DNA of 64,000 bases, taken from positions 62,001 through 126,000 of the forward strand of contig JAXMHQ010000002.1 of the NCBI GenBank assembly GCA_046346665.1. Reading direction: 5' to 3'. Positions 34,288 through 43,134 of this stretch are shown one piece after another. The position numbers and the translations under genes were made by a program. The notes below the pieces were generated by a model. It searched no databases, was not told the origin of the DNA, and was given only the letters and a program-made list of their open reading frames with translations. Source of the DNA: JAXMHQ01 sp046346665 (GTDB lineage Bacteria > Verrucomicrobiota > Verrucomicrobiia > Limisphaerales > JAXMHQ01). Every line of letters begins with the position of its first letter. Positions within the stretch are counted from its first letter, which is position 1.

Positions 34288-35155
34288 CCCCCCCGTAGCC
34301 GCAATCGTCAGATTGCGGTCCCCCGCCTTCCGTAGCCGCAATCGTGAGATTGCGGGCTCCCACCCCCCCCAAAGTCCACAACCCGATCCCCGCCAGCAAC
34401 GCCAGGTCCGGAAACAGCATCGGCGCAAACACCGGCGCGCCATGCACAATGGTCTCGAACAAATTCCGCCCGTGCCCCCGCAAATCCGCCTCGAGATGCA
34501 ACACGAACCCGGCCACCCCCACCACCGCCTGCAATGCCAGCATGGCAAAGCATAATTTCAGATAGGCATCGCCCACCCGCACCAGCAGCGGCGTCACCAG
34601 GAAACCCACCCCGAGCGCGCTGGCGATGACCGGGATCCATTCCAGCTCCCGGTAAAGCCCGTTCTGCGCATGGTCCGTGACGCTGAAGATAAAATTCCCC
34701 ACGAACCCGCCCAGTGCCAGGAACACCACCCACTCCGACCATTCCCGCGTGCCGGCCTCGATCGACCGGTTCAGCAACAGCAGCAGCCCGATCCCCGTGT
34801 ACGCCAGCGGCGCCGCGAACGGCGCCGCATACACCAGGCTCGCCAGCGTGCGCTGCTCGAAAAACTGGCTCTTCAAATGCAACACCAGCCCGGCCACACC
34901 GATCGCAATCGCAATCCACCCCGCGACATTTCCCAGCACCCTCCACGCCGCCGGCCGCCCTTTCATCAGCGACCACAGCGCGGGCGCCAGCAGCAGCGGG
35001 CAGGCCGCCGAATACACCAGCGGCACCCACTCCGCCGGCGCATGAAACCGGTTCGTGCTGTGCGCCAGCAAAATGTCGGGCGCCAGCCCTGCCAGGTTGA
35101 AAAACGCGAACAGCTCCACCCACGTTCGCGGCTCGCGCCACCGTTTATTTTCCAT
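34235..35155 (-). CDS. Polytopic membrane protein paired with the octaheme cytochrome
   Basis: A ~306-residue inner-membrane protein with about eight hydrophobic helices ('LFAFFNLAGLAPDILLA', 'IAIAIGVAGLVLHLKSQFFE', 'LQAVVGVAGFVLHLEADLRG'). I recognise no family. Conserved-looking His residues inside helices ('LVLHLKS', 'FVLHLEA') could bind haem b or quinone, which is speculation. Its ATG lies 11 bases inside the end of the octaheme cytochrome gene, so it may anchor that cytochrome or pass electrons to it. The last ~40 residues are translated from two family A hairpins and run into the 3' end of the GH5 gene, so the original stop has probably been lost. Confidence 0.75.
   Translation of the reverse strand: MENKRWREPRTWVELFAFFNLAGLAPDILLAHSTNRFHAPAEWVPLVYSAACPLLLAPALWSLMKGRPAAWRVLGNVAGWIAIAIGVAGLVLHLKSQFFEQRTLASLVYAAPFAAPLAYTGIGLLLLLNRSIEAGTREWSEWVVFLALGGFVGNFIFSVTDHAQNGLYRELEWIPVIASALGVGFLVTPLLVRVGDAYLKLCFAMLALQAVVGVAGFVLHLEADLRGHGRNLFETIVHGAPVFAPMLFPDLALLAGIGLWTLGGVGARNLTIAATEGGGPQSDDCGYGGVSGGASGRAWGGRPGSR
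34295..34355. repeat. GTAG-hairpin repeat (family A, copies 8-9)
   Basis: Stems 34299-34318 and 34336-34355, both CCGCAATC / GATTGCGG with loops GTCA and GTGA, each preceded by GTAG. They lie seven nt after the GH5 stop and are translated on the minus strand as the tail of the membrane protein. Confidence 0.9.
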
Positions 35156-36377
35156 GTTCCTGGCGCATCCGGGCGGCCTGCTCCTGGAGCTGAACCGCGT
35201 GTTGCAGCATCGGATAATTCCCATGCCATTGCACGTAATCCGCCCCGCCCATGAACGCCGCGTGCTTCGCCGTCCGGCCGTAATAATGCCATAAATCGAA
35301 ATACGTGAACTGCACCTCCTGGCTGAACGCGTTCGTCGACAGCAACCCCTCCACCTTCAACGCGTCCATCACCGCTCTCGCCGCCAGTATCTTCCGGTTC
35401 GTCTCGTCCACCACGTCCGCCCCCTGCTGATACACCCGCTCCACCAGCGGCGGCGTGTGGCACTGCGCACAAATGTCCTTCATCCGCGCCTGCGCCCGCT
35501 CCGCGCCCGGCCGCGGCTGCGTCACTTCCGCAAACAAATTATACGACAACCGGTCCGACGGATCGTGCGTCACCCCCCGCCCGTTGATCCCGCTCATGTG
35601 GCACGTCGCACACGTCGGAACGAACATGTCCCGCGTGCTCAACGCCGCCGGCGCAACCCCCAAATTCATCAACCGCCCTTGCGCCGCAAACAGCACCCCG
35701 TGCTTCGACTCGGTGTAAATCTCCAGTTGCGAATGGTCCGGACCCAGATGGCACTGGCCGCAGGTCGACGGCAGCCGCGCCACCTCCACCGACGACGTGT
35801 GCCGCGTGTGGCACGCCGTGCAACTGCCCACCGTGCCGTCCGAGTTCGGGCGGCCGATCGCATGACACGCAATGCAACCGCTCGCCGTCGCCGGCCCGCC
35901 CTCCAGCCGCGCCAGCGGATGCGGCGGACGATTCATCGAGCCCGGATGCAGCCGCTCCATCTCCGCCACCAGTTCCGGCGAAAAATCCCGCGCGCCCGCC
36001 ACCGCAGCCCACGACGGCGCCGCGTGCCGGCTCCGGGCGAATTGCTCGTAAACCGCCGGGTGACAATTTTTGCAGTTCGCGGGCGTCACACCCAGGTTGA
36101 TCACGAACCCGTTGTGATTCGTCCCCGCTTGACCCGCAGCCACCTGGTGGCAGTCCAGGCACGTGACCCCCTTCGCCGCGTGCCGGCTCATCTCGAATTC
36201 GTGAACGATCGAATACTGGTTGTTCCGATGACACTCCGCGCACTTGCCGGTCGCCCGGACAAAATCCGCGTTCGGCTGATCCACCTCCACCCGCGGCCGC
36301 CGCGAATTTACCAGGTAGGCCGACACAATCAGGGCAGTGCCCAGCGTGAGCGCAATGAAGACGGCGCGAAAATTCAT
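35145..36377 (-). CDS. Octaheme c-type cytochrome (hydroxylamine oxidoreductase-like)
   Basis: A membrane-anchored or exported cytochrome with eight CXXCH haem sites: CAECH, CLDCH, CKNCH, CIACH, CTACH, CGQCH, CATCH and CAQCH. A single N-terminal helix ('VFIALTLGTALIVSAYLV') serves as signal/anchor. The C-terminal 'DLWHYYGRTAKHAAFMGGAD' and 'YVQWHGNYPMLQHAVQLQEQ' resemble the HAO (octaheme hydroxylamine oxidoreductase) family. Members oxidise hydroxylamine or, in non-nitrifiers, reduce nitrite or hydroxylamine; direction cannot be told here. ATG 36377 places the helix at the N-terminus; ATG 36431 would add 18 residues. Its 3' end overlaps the start of a membrane-protein gene by 11 bases. Confidence 0.85.
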   Translation of the reverse strand: MNFRAVFIALTLGTALIVSAYLVNSRRPRVEVDQPNADFVRATGKCAECHRNNQYSIVHEFEMSRHAAKGVTCLDCHQVAAGQAGTNHNGFVINLGVTPANCKNCHPAVYEQFARSRHAAPSWAAVAGARDFSPELVAEMERLHPGSMNRPPHPLARLEGGPATASGCIACHAIGRPNSDGTVGSCTACHTRHTSSVEVARLPSTCGQCHLGPDHSQLEIYTESKHGVLFAAQGRLMNLGVAPAALSTRDMFVPTCATCHMSGINGRGVTHDPSDRLSYNLFAEVTQPRPGAERAQARMKDICAQCHTPPLVERVYQQGADVVDETNRKILAARAVMDALKVEGLLSTNAFSQEVQFTYFDLWHYYGRTAKHAAFMGGADYVQWHGNYPMLQHAVQLQEQAARMRQEHGK

Positions 36378-36549
36378 AGTGGATGCCGAAGTTTCACCCG
36401 CGTCTTCGCGAACCGCAACCACGGATGACATTCTGCAGCGCGATTTCGCGCCGCAACGTCACCCAAAGACTGCCGTTCCGCCGCAGGCATGCCGAATCCT
36501 CCCAGAACCGCTCCGCCTGCGCGTTGACCCAGGTCAAAAGAAAGCCCCC

Positions 36550-36638
36550 GTAGCCGTGATCGTGAGATCACGGTGCATCGCCCTGGATTCGAGTTCCTCC
36601 GCAGTAGCGGGGTTCCGCCATTTTACAATCGCGGCTAC
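36550..36638. repeat. GTAG-hairpin repeat (family A, copies 10-11)
   Basis: Stem 36554-36573 is CCGTGATC / GATCACGG, loop GTGA, a further compensated variant. Stem 36615-36634 (CCGCCATT / AATCGCGG, one mismatch) is in the opposite orientation and followed by CTAC. The block lies upstream of the octaheme gene and just after the GIY-YIG-like stop. Confidence 0.85.
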
Positions 36639-36649
36639 AGTAAACCCGG

Positions 36650-37012
36650 CTAATGCCCGCCAACCACCGTGAAGCCCGCCCGCCGCAAATCCTCCGCCAA
36701 ATCCACCTCCATCCGCGCCGCCGCGTCGAACGGCATCGGATTCAAATGCGCATACAATTCCGGCAGCAGCCGCACCCCAAAACGCTTCGGATAATATGAC
36801 GCCTTGATCCCCTCCCGGTGGTTCGCAAACCGCTCCTCCGGAGTCAGGCCCGTCATGCCGACGTAAATCGCCGGCTTCTCCCGCGCCGCCTTGGGATTCA
36901 ACTTCCGCACGCGCACCAGCCGCTTCACCGCCTCGTCCAACAGCACCACGTAAACATGGTGATGATGGGCGGAGGCGGAGCGGCGAAGCGGTTTGAGAGT
37001 GCGGCGCTTCAT
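36650..37012 (-). CDS. GIY-YIG-like small protein
   Basis: A 120-residue protein with a GIY-YIG-type layout: 'HVYVVLLDEAVKRLV', then 'KPAIYVGMTGLTPEERFANH' and 'REGIKASYYPKRFGVRLLP', with an acidic residue in 'AARMEVDLAEDLRRAGF'. The tyrosines and the 'YVGMT' core fit a GIY-YIG nuclease, a fold shared with UvrC. Such stand-alone proteins are common and of uncertain function. It is not in an operon. A hairpin repeat abuts its 3' end and the nested H/I repeat its 5' side. Confidence 0.7.
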   Translation of the reverse strand: MKRRTLKPLRRSASAHHHHVYVVLLDEAVKRLVRVRKLNPKAAREKPAIYVGMTGLTPEERFANHREGIKASYYPKRFGVRLLPELYAHLNPMPFDAAARMEVDLAEDLRRAGFTVVGGH

Positions 37013-37019
37013 GGGATCA

Positions 37020-37243
37020 ATGGATTACTGGATTTTTGGATTGTTGGATTAATGGATGGGCGCTGCGTTTGGCTATCCATCAGAGCGATTCAAATTAAAC
37101 CATAGCCGGCAAGTGCCTGAAAGAGCATCCGCAGATTACACAGATTTCTCAGATAATCTGTGTTCATCTGCGTAATCTGCGGATAAACAAACGGCTACAG
37201 TTTTCTTGAAATCGCTCTAATCCAAAAATCCAACAATCCATTC
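37020..37243. repeat. Nested inverted repeats (families H and I)
   Basis: The outer arms are four GGATTNNT octamers (37020-37058) and the complementary AATCCANN series (37218-37243). Inside lies a second hairpin (37129-37182) with arms TCCGCAGATTACACAGATT and its near complement ending ATCTGCGGA. The outer unit differs from family C only by T for G in GGA(G/T)TNNT. Confidence 0.85.
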
Positions 37244-37248
37244 CTCCC

Positions 37249-37947
37249 TCAATCCCTCCCCGCCTTTCCCTCCGGCGGCTCAAACCTGTAGCCAATCTGC
37301 CGGATGGTGTGGATGAACACCGGGCTGCCCGGCTCGGGCTCGATCTTGTTCCGCAAAGTGGTCACGAACCGGTCGATGCTCCGGCTGGTGACGATGGAAT
37401 CGTAACCCCACACGGCGTTCATGATGTCGTCGCGAGTGAGTGCGCGGCCTTGTTTCTGGACGAAATACGCCAGGAGATCGAACTCCTTCGGCGATAATTC
37501 AATCTCGCGCCCCTTGCGCGTGAGCCGCCGCGCCGATAAATCCAGCCGCAGATTGCCGAACTCGTGCACGTCGGGCGCCTCCTGCCGCGACCGCCGCAGA
37601 AACGCCGCCGCGCGTGCCAGCAGTTCCCGGATGCTGAACGGCTTCGTGACATAATCATCCGCACCCAGGCTCAACCCGAGCACGATGTCCGACTCCTCGC
37701 CCTTGGCCGTCAGCATGATGATCGGCGCCTCGATCTTCGATTCGCGGACGAGGCGGCAAAGTTCATACCCGTTGATTTTAGGCAGCATGATGTCCAGCAG
37801 GATCAGGTCCGGCTTCACCGACAGCGCGGCTTTCAATCCCTTCTCCCCGTCCGACGCCGTCACGACCTTGTAACCCTTGAACTCAAAATTGTCCTTCAAC
37901 CCGATCAGCAGCGCCGGGTCGTCTTCGATGATCAAAACGGTTTGCAT
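37249..37947 (-). CDS. OmpR/PhoB-family response regulator
   Basis: A 232-residue regulator. The receiver (1-118) has 'VLIIEDDPALLIGLK', the phosphoacceptor in 'PDLILLDIMLPKINGYELCR', 'IIMLTAKGEE' and 'GADDYVTKPFSIRELLAR'. The winged-helix DNA-binding domain (~130-225) has 'LTRKGREIELSPKEFDLLAY' and 'IDRFVTTLRNKIEPEPGSP'. It lies five nt downstream of its cognate kinase gene on the same strand. It should control genes in response to whatever the kinase and the upstream secreted protein detect. Confidence 0.94.
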   Translation of the reverse strand: MQTVLIIEDDPALLIGLKDNFEFKGYKVVTASDGEKGLKAALSVKPDLILLDIMLPKINGYELCRLVRESKIEAPIIMLTAKGEESDIVLGLSLGADDYVTKPFSIRELLARAAAFLRRSRQEAPDVHEFGNLRLDLSARRLTRKGREIELSPKEFDLLAYFVQKQGRALTRDDIMNAVWGYDSIVTSRSIDRFVTTLRNKIEPEPGSPVFIHTIRQIGYRFEPPEGKAGRD

Positions 37948-37952
37948 GGCGT

Positions 37953-39950
37953 TCAGCGGCCGTCCGCAGCGCCCGCGGGCAGCCGGACGGTGAACGTGCT
38001 CCCGGCCCCCGGCCGGCTGTCCACCTCGATCGTCCCGCGATGCGCGTCCACGATGAATTTAACAATGCTCAGCCCGAGCCCGCAACCCTCCGCCTTCCGC
38101 GCGAGCGAATTGTCGACCTGGTAAAACCGGTCGAAAATCCGCCGCCAATGCCGGCGCGCGATCCCGATGCCGTTGTCGGAAACCGCGAAGCACACCTGCC
38201 CCCGCTCCGCGAAAATCCGCAGTTCCACCTGCTTGTCGTCCCCCGTGTACTTGCACGCGTTGTCGAGCAGGTTCACCAGCACCGTCACCAGCGCGTCGTG
38301 ATCCCCCCGCACCGGCGGCAGCCCGTCCCCGATCTTCACCTCGAGCCGGCAATGATGCGTCTCCAGCTTCGTCTTCACCGATTCCACCGCGTCCCGCGCC
38401 ACGGCCTCGGCCGAAATGTCGCCGATCGAAAACGCCACCTTGTTGCGTTCCATCCGGGAGAATGTCAGGAAATTATCGATCATCCGGCTGAGCCGCTCGT
38501 TTTCGCGCGCCGTCAGACGCAAATATTCCTGCGCCTGCGCCTCGTCCCGGACCCGGCCCTCCAGCAGCGTGTCCACCAGCACCCGCATCGACGCCAGCGG
38601 CGTTTTCAATTCGTGCGACACGGTCGCAATGAAATCGTTCTTCATCGCGTTCAACCGCAACTGCCGGTTCACCGCACGCACCGCAAAAACTCCCGCGCCC
38701 AGCACCAGCACAATCACCAGCCCGCCCGTCCACAGATACACCGCGATCTGCCGCCGCGCCGCCTGCTCGAACACATCGCTCCCTTCAAAATACAATTCCA
38801 CTTTCCAGCCCGGAAATCCCTCCGGCAGCGACGCCGCCAGAAACGGCGCCACGCGCGCCTGCGCCGTGCCCGAAACCACCCGCCCGCCCGGATCCAATAC
38901 CCGGTAGGCCGCCGCCGTGCCGGCAAACGATTCGCGATACCCCGCCAGCAGCGGCGCCAGCCCGTCCGGCGACAACAAAATCAAAATCGTCCCCGACGCG
39001 GATGGATGCCGCAGCCCGTACACCGCCTCCTCCCCTTCCCGCACCGGCACCACCGCGTCCATCGGCCCCGTCCAGATCCGCGAATCTTCCCCGACCGACA
39101 GCGCAAGATCCTCCGCCGCGACGAGCGCCTGCAGCCGCCGAATCCGCGTCGCGTCGGAGCCCAGCTCCGCGGGCGGCATCGATTCCACGTCTTCCAACAG
39201 CATTCTTGCCAGGAACAAATTCCGGCTCGGCGCAAGCCTTGGCGACGGCGCGCCGGACGCGTACAAATCATCCAGCAGCGCCGACACCGTCCGGCGGCGC
39301 AAATCCGTTGCGGCGGCATCGGGCGCCGACCGCTGCAGCAGCGACAGCAGGAACAGGCGCGCATGGTCCACGGCGAGCTGGGCGGGACCCGGCGCGCCGG
39401 CAGGGAATGCGGCGTCGCGGCACGCGGCGGTGGCCCCCGGCAAATCCCCCGCCTTCGCCAGGCAACGGCTCCGGCCCAGCGACGCCTCGAGCGCCACCCG
39501 CAGGTTAGCGTCATTCGTGTAGCGTCCATACGCCTCCGCCGCCTCGGCAAACTGCCGGCGGACCAATTCAAGCTCGCGCGCCACAGCCAGCGCCTGGTCC
39601 GGCTCGTCGCCGCCCAGCGCCAGCCCCGGCTGCGGATAAACCGGGATCCCGGCTTCGTCGCGGAGCAGCACCGCCTGGACGCGATCCTCGAGAACCAGTC
39701 CGCGCACGAGCGCGTAGGGATTCCCCGGCCACGGGCGGCCCAGGACGGCGAGGCGGTTGGTGAAAAGAAAGCCGGTTTCAGCCGTTGCAGAGTTGAGCTT
39801 GTCGGCGTAGAGCGCCGCGAGTTTCTGCCGGACCACCAGGCGTTCGTTGGCGATCACCCGGCTCATGAACCACAGCAAACTCACAGTGGGCAGCACCACG
39901 GCCAAAGCCAGGAGCGCCGCCCACTGCAATTGATTGCGTCGGGGTAACAC
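37953..39950 (-). CDS. Membrane sensor histidine kinase (PhoR-like core)
   Basis: A 665-residue kinase. TM1 is near residues 11-29 ('WAALLALAVVLPTVSLLWF'). A large extracytoplasmic domain (~35-400) is rich in Ala and helical, with a TPR-like feel. TM2 near 405-430 ('VYLWTGGLVIVLVLGAGVF') is followed directly by HisKA with 'DFIATVSHELKTPLASMRVL'. HATPase_c has 'NLLDNACKYTGDD', 'VSDNGIGIARRHWRRIFDRF' and 'CGLGLSIVKFI'. GTG 39950 is chosen, five bases after the stop of the preceding gene; the frame upstream overlaps that gene. It is the partner of the OmpR-type regulator downstream. Confidence 0.9.
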   Translation of the reverse strand: MLPRRNQLQWAALLALAVVLPTVSLLWFMSRVIANERLVVRQKLAALYADKLNSATAETGFLFTNRLAVLGRPWPGNPYALVRGLVLEDRVQAVLLRDEAGIPVYPQPGLALGGDEPDQALAVARELELVRRQFAEAAEAYGRYTNDANLRVALEASLGRSRCLAKAGDLPGATAACRDAAFPAGAPGPAQLAVDHARLFLLSLLQRSAPDAAATDLRRRTVSALLDDLYASGAPSPRLAPSRNLFLARMLLEDVESMPPAELGSDATRIRRLQALVAAEDLALSVGEDSRIWTGPMDAVVPVREGEEAVYGLRHPSASGTILILLSPDGLAPLLAGYRESFAGTAAAYRVLDPGGRVVSGTAQARVAPFLAASLPEGFPGWKVELYFEGSDVFEQAARRQIAVYLWTGGLVIVLVLGAGVFAVRAVNRQLRLNAMKNDFIATVSHELKTPLASMRVLVDTLLEGRVRDEAQAQEYLRLTARENERLSRMIDNFLTFSRMERNKVAFSIGDISAEAVARDAVESVKTKLETHHCRLEVKIGDGLPPVRGDHDALVTVLVNLLDNACKYTGDDKQVELRIFAERGQVCFAVSDNGIGIARRHWRRIFDRFYQVDNSLARKAEGCGLGLSIVKFIVDAHRGTIEVDSRPGAGSTFTVRLPAGAADGR

Positions 39951-39954
39951 GGGA

Positions 39955-42900
39955 TTATTGATCCGCACCGGCCGCCAGCGCCTGGAGGCGCGCGTCGGGC
40001 AGAGCGTAGTTATACACCCGCACATCGTCAATCAACCCATCCCAGCAATGCCCGCCCAGCTCGGCGTTGCCGCCAATCCACACCGGGAATTCGTTCGTGC
40101 CGATCGGGCCCTGCCGCGAGCGCGACGCATCCAGCTTCCCGTCCACCCAGAGCCGCATCGTGTTGCCGTCATACACGCAGGCCACGTGATGCCACTCGCC
40201 GGATTTGTACTGCCCGTGCCCGTTCAGCCATTCCTCCTGGTTCACCCCGAAGTGAAACGCGTTCTGCGCATACTCCGTCGACATGCGCCACGCCGAATCG
40301 CCCTTGGTCACAATCCCCGTCCACTCCTGCGGCACCGATCGGATGTTTACCCAGGCCGAAATGGTGATCCGGCCCGTGATGTTGAACGGCACCACGTTGT
40401 CGATCCGGACATAATCGCCCTCGCCGTGCAGGTCGATCGCGCCGCCGATCCGGCCGCCTTTCGGCGACCACGATGCCTTGCCGTTCAGCGTGCCGGAATT
40501 GCCGTTGCCCGAGCTGTCAGCCGCCGTCCGGCCGTCGCTCTCGTCGAATTTCCACCAGCCGACCAGCCCCGCCAGTTCCGCGTTGCCGAACGCCTGCGGC
40601 GTGAACCACGCGTTGTCCTCGGTCGCATGCCACGCCAGCTTCCGATCCCGCTCGCCCGACCCCTTGTCGTTGTCGTTCACCTCCACCTCCAGCCCGATCG
40701 CCGCGCCGGCGCCGGGCCGCGTCCCGAGCATCGCCCAGGGCAGCTTCGCCTCCAGCACGTAACCCTTCGCCGTCCGGTTCATCACGTATTGCACCCCGTT
40801 CGTCTGGTCATGATGAAGTTCCTGCAACAACGGATGCGCCTTGTCCCACACAAACACGAACTGGAAATCGTTCGCGCCGTACCCCGCGCCCTTGCCGTTC
40901 CTCCCATCGATGAACAGTTCCACCGAATCGTTCTTCCACGAATCCGTAGAGGCGATGTCCTGGACCACGTCGTCCGTCACGTTCACCCGGATATACAAAT
41001 TCGAATTGTCCCACAGCGCCTGGTAATCGGCGGCGAGGTCGCCGCCGGATTTCGCCGCGCCCTGCACGAAATGCGCGAGGGCATACGAAGGGGCCTCCGC
41101 CCACGCGGCGGCCGACGGCAGGCCCGTGACCGGCGCCGGCACGCGCGCGATGGTCGCAGGCGTCAGCCGGCGGAGTTCGCTTGCCCGCGCTTCCGCGCGC
41201 ACCGCGCCCGTCAAATGCGACAGCTTCATCGCCGGGGCCAGCAATTTTTCCAGCGGCGGAATTCCCGTGAGCGCCGAGCTGGCCGCGAACTGGCTGGGTG
41301 CCTCCTCGGTCCGGAGCTGCACCTGCGCCCCGTCCACCGCCTGCGCCAGTTGCGTGTAAGCCGCGTTCATCTGCTGCACCTGCTCCGGCGTCGCCCCCGC
41401 CGCCAGCTTCAGCATCGGCCCCGCCAGCCGCATCGCGCCCCCCACGTTCACCAGCACCAGCTTGCTCGCCGACGCATCCAGCCGGCCCACCGAATCATGC
41501 AGCGGACCCGCGGTGCAAACCGACTTGTGATTCCGAATCGCCGCGCCCGAGGCCGCCAGGATCGCCGGGTTCAACGACAACAGCGTCGTCCCGTCCACCT
41601 GGTCGACATAACAATAAAGCGGCTGATGGGCGAACTGGCCGACCTGGTAGCGGCCCGCGGTGTTGGTGCTGCCGCCGGTCGCGGCGTTCAACGTGCCCAG
41701 CAGGCGCTGCAGAATTTCCCGCGTCTGGGCGGGATTGCGGCTCGTGATTGCAAGACCGGCGCGGGCCGGCAGTTCCGGCGCGCCTGCCAGGTCCACCGCC
41801 GCCTTCTCCGCCGGCATCAGGAACAGGGTGACCTGCTCCACGTTCGCGAAAATCTCGCGCCCAAGATCCAGCCCCGTCACGGCCTGCACGCTCGATCGCA
41901 CCTTGTCGCCCTGCGCCGCCCCAGCCTGTCCCAGCGAAAAACTCGCGAGCGCAACCGCGTCCGACGGCACCGCTTCCAGCGCCGCCCTGCTCAGGTTGGG
42001 CGTCCGAATCAGGTCGTACGGCAGGCACTTGCTGCCGTCCTTGAACCGGATTTGCGTGCGGCTCTGAATCCCGTTCGGCTCCAGCGAATGGGTGATCAGC
42101 AATTCATCAATGTGGTTGAAATCCACAATCGCATTGGCCGCCGCGAGTTCACCCGGCACCTGCCCCTCGGGAAACATCTTCAACACGCGCGCATAGGCCT
42201 CGTCCACGTTCGCCCACAGGGTCATCGCGTTCTTCTGGCGCTGCGTCTTGTTGATCCGCGCGAAGGATTCATTGCTCGAAGCGAGCGACGGTTCGGGGTT
42301 GTGGGATTTGTATTGCTTCACACACCACGCGAGCTGGCTCGCCGGGTGCGCCAGCACCACCACCTTGTCGTCATACGCCGCCGACATGTCCTGCGGCAAT
42401 TCCACCGTCTGCAATCCCTCCATCGCCTGGCCCGGCTTGCCCGCCATCCCCAGCGCCGCCAGGATCAACCCCCGCAACGCATCGCTCCGGCCCGGATACA
42501 ACACCGCCACCATCGGCGGATTGTCCTGCGCAATGTCCGTGATCCCGACCGCCGAGCCGCGGATCTTCTTGAACTCCGCCATCATGCTCGGATTCAGCAG
42601 CGCCGCCATGATGTTGCCCGGATTTTTCCCGGAGTCGGCCGCGCCCGGCGAACCGCCGACCGCCGCCAGCGGATTTTCAAACGGCGTTCCCTTCAACATG
42701 TTCAATATGGTCTCCACCTGCGTGCCCGGGCTGCCAAACTCCACATACACCAGAGTGCCCGGCGGCATCAGCGTCGCCGGATCGAAGTTGGTCAGGTCGT
42801 CCAGCATCGGGCGCGCCTTGTCCACGATCTCCGTCTGCCCGGGATACTCGGTCACCAGCTTCTCGAACGCCGCCCGCGCGGACGCCTCATCCTTCAATTT

Positions 42901-43134
42901 CATGTAACACAGGCCCTGGCGATAGAGCGCCTGCGCCACCAGGTTCGGCGGGGCGGAACTGTTCTGAATCACCTGGCCGTAAGCCTTGATGGCCGCCTCC
43001 ACATTCCCCTCCACCTCTTCGGCGTAAAGACCGCGCTGCAAGGTGTCGCCCGGTGAAGCGGCGCGCAAAAGGGCTGGAGTCAGGACGAGGGACGCCGCCA
43101 CAAGCGTGGCGGCCAGTATTCGATGGGTTTTCAT
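39955..43134 (-). CDS. Large secreted protein with CBM9-like and LamG domains
   Basis: A 1059-residue exported protein. After a signal peptide ('ILAATLVAASLVLTPALLRA') comes a TPR-like stretch ('AIKAYGQVIQNSSAPPNLVA'). A ~550-residue region of unknown family follows, whose periodic pattern recalls DUF3352-type proteins. A CBM9-like domain (~700-835: 'WDNSNLYIRVNVTDDVVQ', 'WKNDSVELFIDG') and a C-terminal LamG/concanavalin-like domain ('VGWWKFDESDGRTAADSSGN', 'WHHVACVYDGNTMRLWVDG') end it. It should act in the periplasm or outside the cell on glycans. A 4-nt overlap with a small upstream frame and 4-nt spacing to the downstream kinase suggest one operon. Confidence 0.85.
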   Translation of the reverse strand: MKTHRILAATLVAASLVLTPALLRAASPGDTLQRGLYAEEVEGNVEAAIKAYGQVIQNSSAPPNLVAQALYRQGLCYMKLKDEASARAAFEKLVTEYPGQTEIVDKARPMLDDLTNFDPATLMPPGTLVYVEFGSPGTQVETILNMLKGTPFENPLAAVGGSPGAADSGKNPGNIMAALLNPSMMAEFKKIRGSAVGITDIAQDNPPMVAVLYPGRSDALRGLILAALGMAGKPGQAMEGLQTVELPQDMSAAYDDKVVVLAHPASQLAWCVKQYKSHNPEPSLASSNESFARINKTQRQKNAMTLWANVDEAYARVLKMFPEGQVPGELAAANAIVDFNHIDELLITHSLEPNGIQSRTQIRFKDGSKCLPYDLIRTPNLSRAALEAVPSDAVALASFSLGQAGAAQGDKVRSSVQAVTGLDLGREIFANVEQVTLFLMPAEKAAVDLAGAPELPARAGLAITSRNPAQTREILQRLLGTLNAATGGSTNTAGRYQVGQFAHQPLYCYVDQVDGTTLLSLNPAILAASGAAIRNHKSVCTAGPLHDSVGRLDASASKLVLVNVGGAMRLAGPMLKLAAGATPEQVQQMNAAYTQLAQAVDGAQVQLRTEEAPSQFAASSALTGIPPLEKLLAPAMKLSHLTGAVRAEARASELRRLTPATIARVPAPVTGLPSAAAWAEAPSYALAHFVQGAAKSGGDLAADYQALWDNSNLYIRVNVTDDVVQDIASTDSWKNDSVELFIDGRNGKGAGYGANDFQFVFVWDKAHPLLQELHHDQTNGVQYVMNRTAKGYVLEAKLPWAMLGTRPGAGAAIGLEVEVNDNDKGSGERDRKLAWHATEDNAWFTPQAFGNAELAGLVGWWKFDESDGRTAADSSGNGNSGTLNGKASWSPKGGRIGGAIDLHGEGDYVRIDNVVPFNITGRITISAWVNIRSVPQEWTGIVTKGDSAWRMSTEYAQNAFHFGVNQEEWLNGHGQYKSGEWHHVACVYDGNTMRLWVDGKLDASRSRQGPIGTNEFPVWIGGNAELGGHCWDGLIDDVRVYNYALPDARLQALAAGADQ

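Noticed and set aside
39934..43056. A 1040-codon open frame on the plus strand opposite the LamG/CBM9 protein gene
   Set aside because: It is Arg/His/Pro-rich with no recognisable domain and lies antisense to a gene with signal peptide, CBM9 and LamG motifs. Long antisense frames are expected at this GC content.
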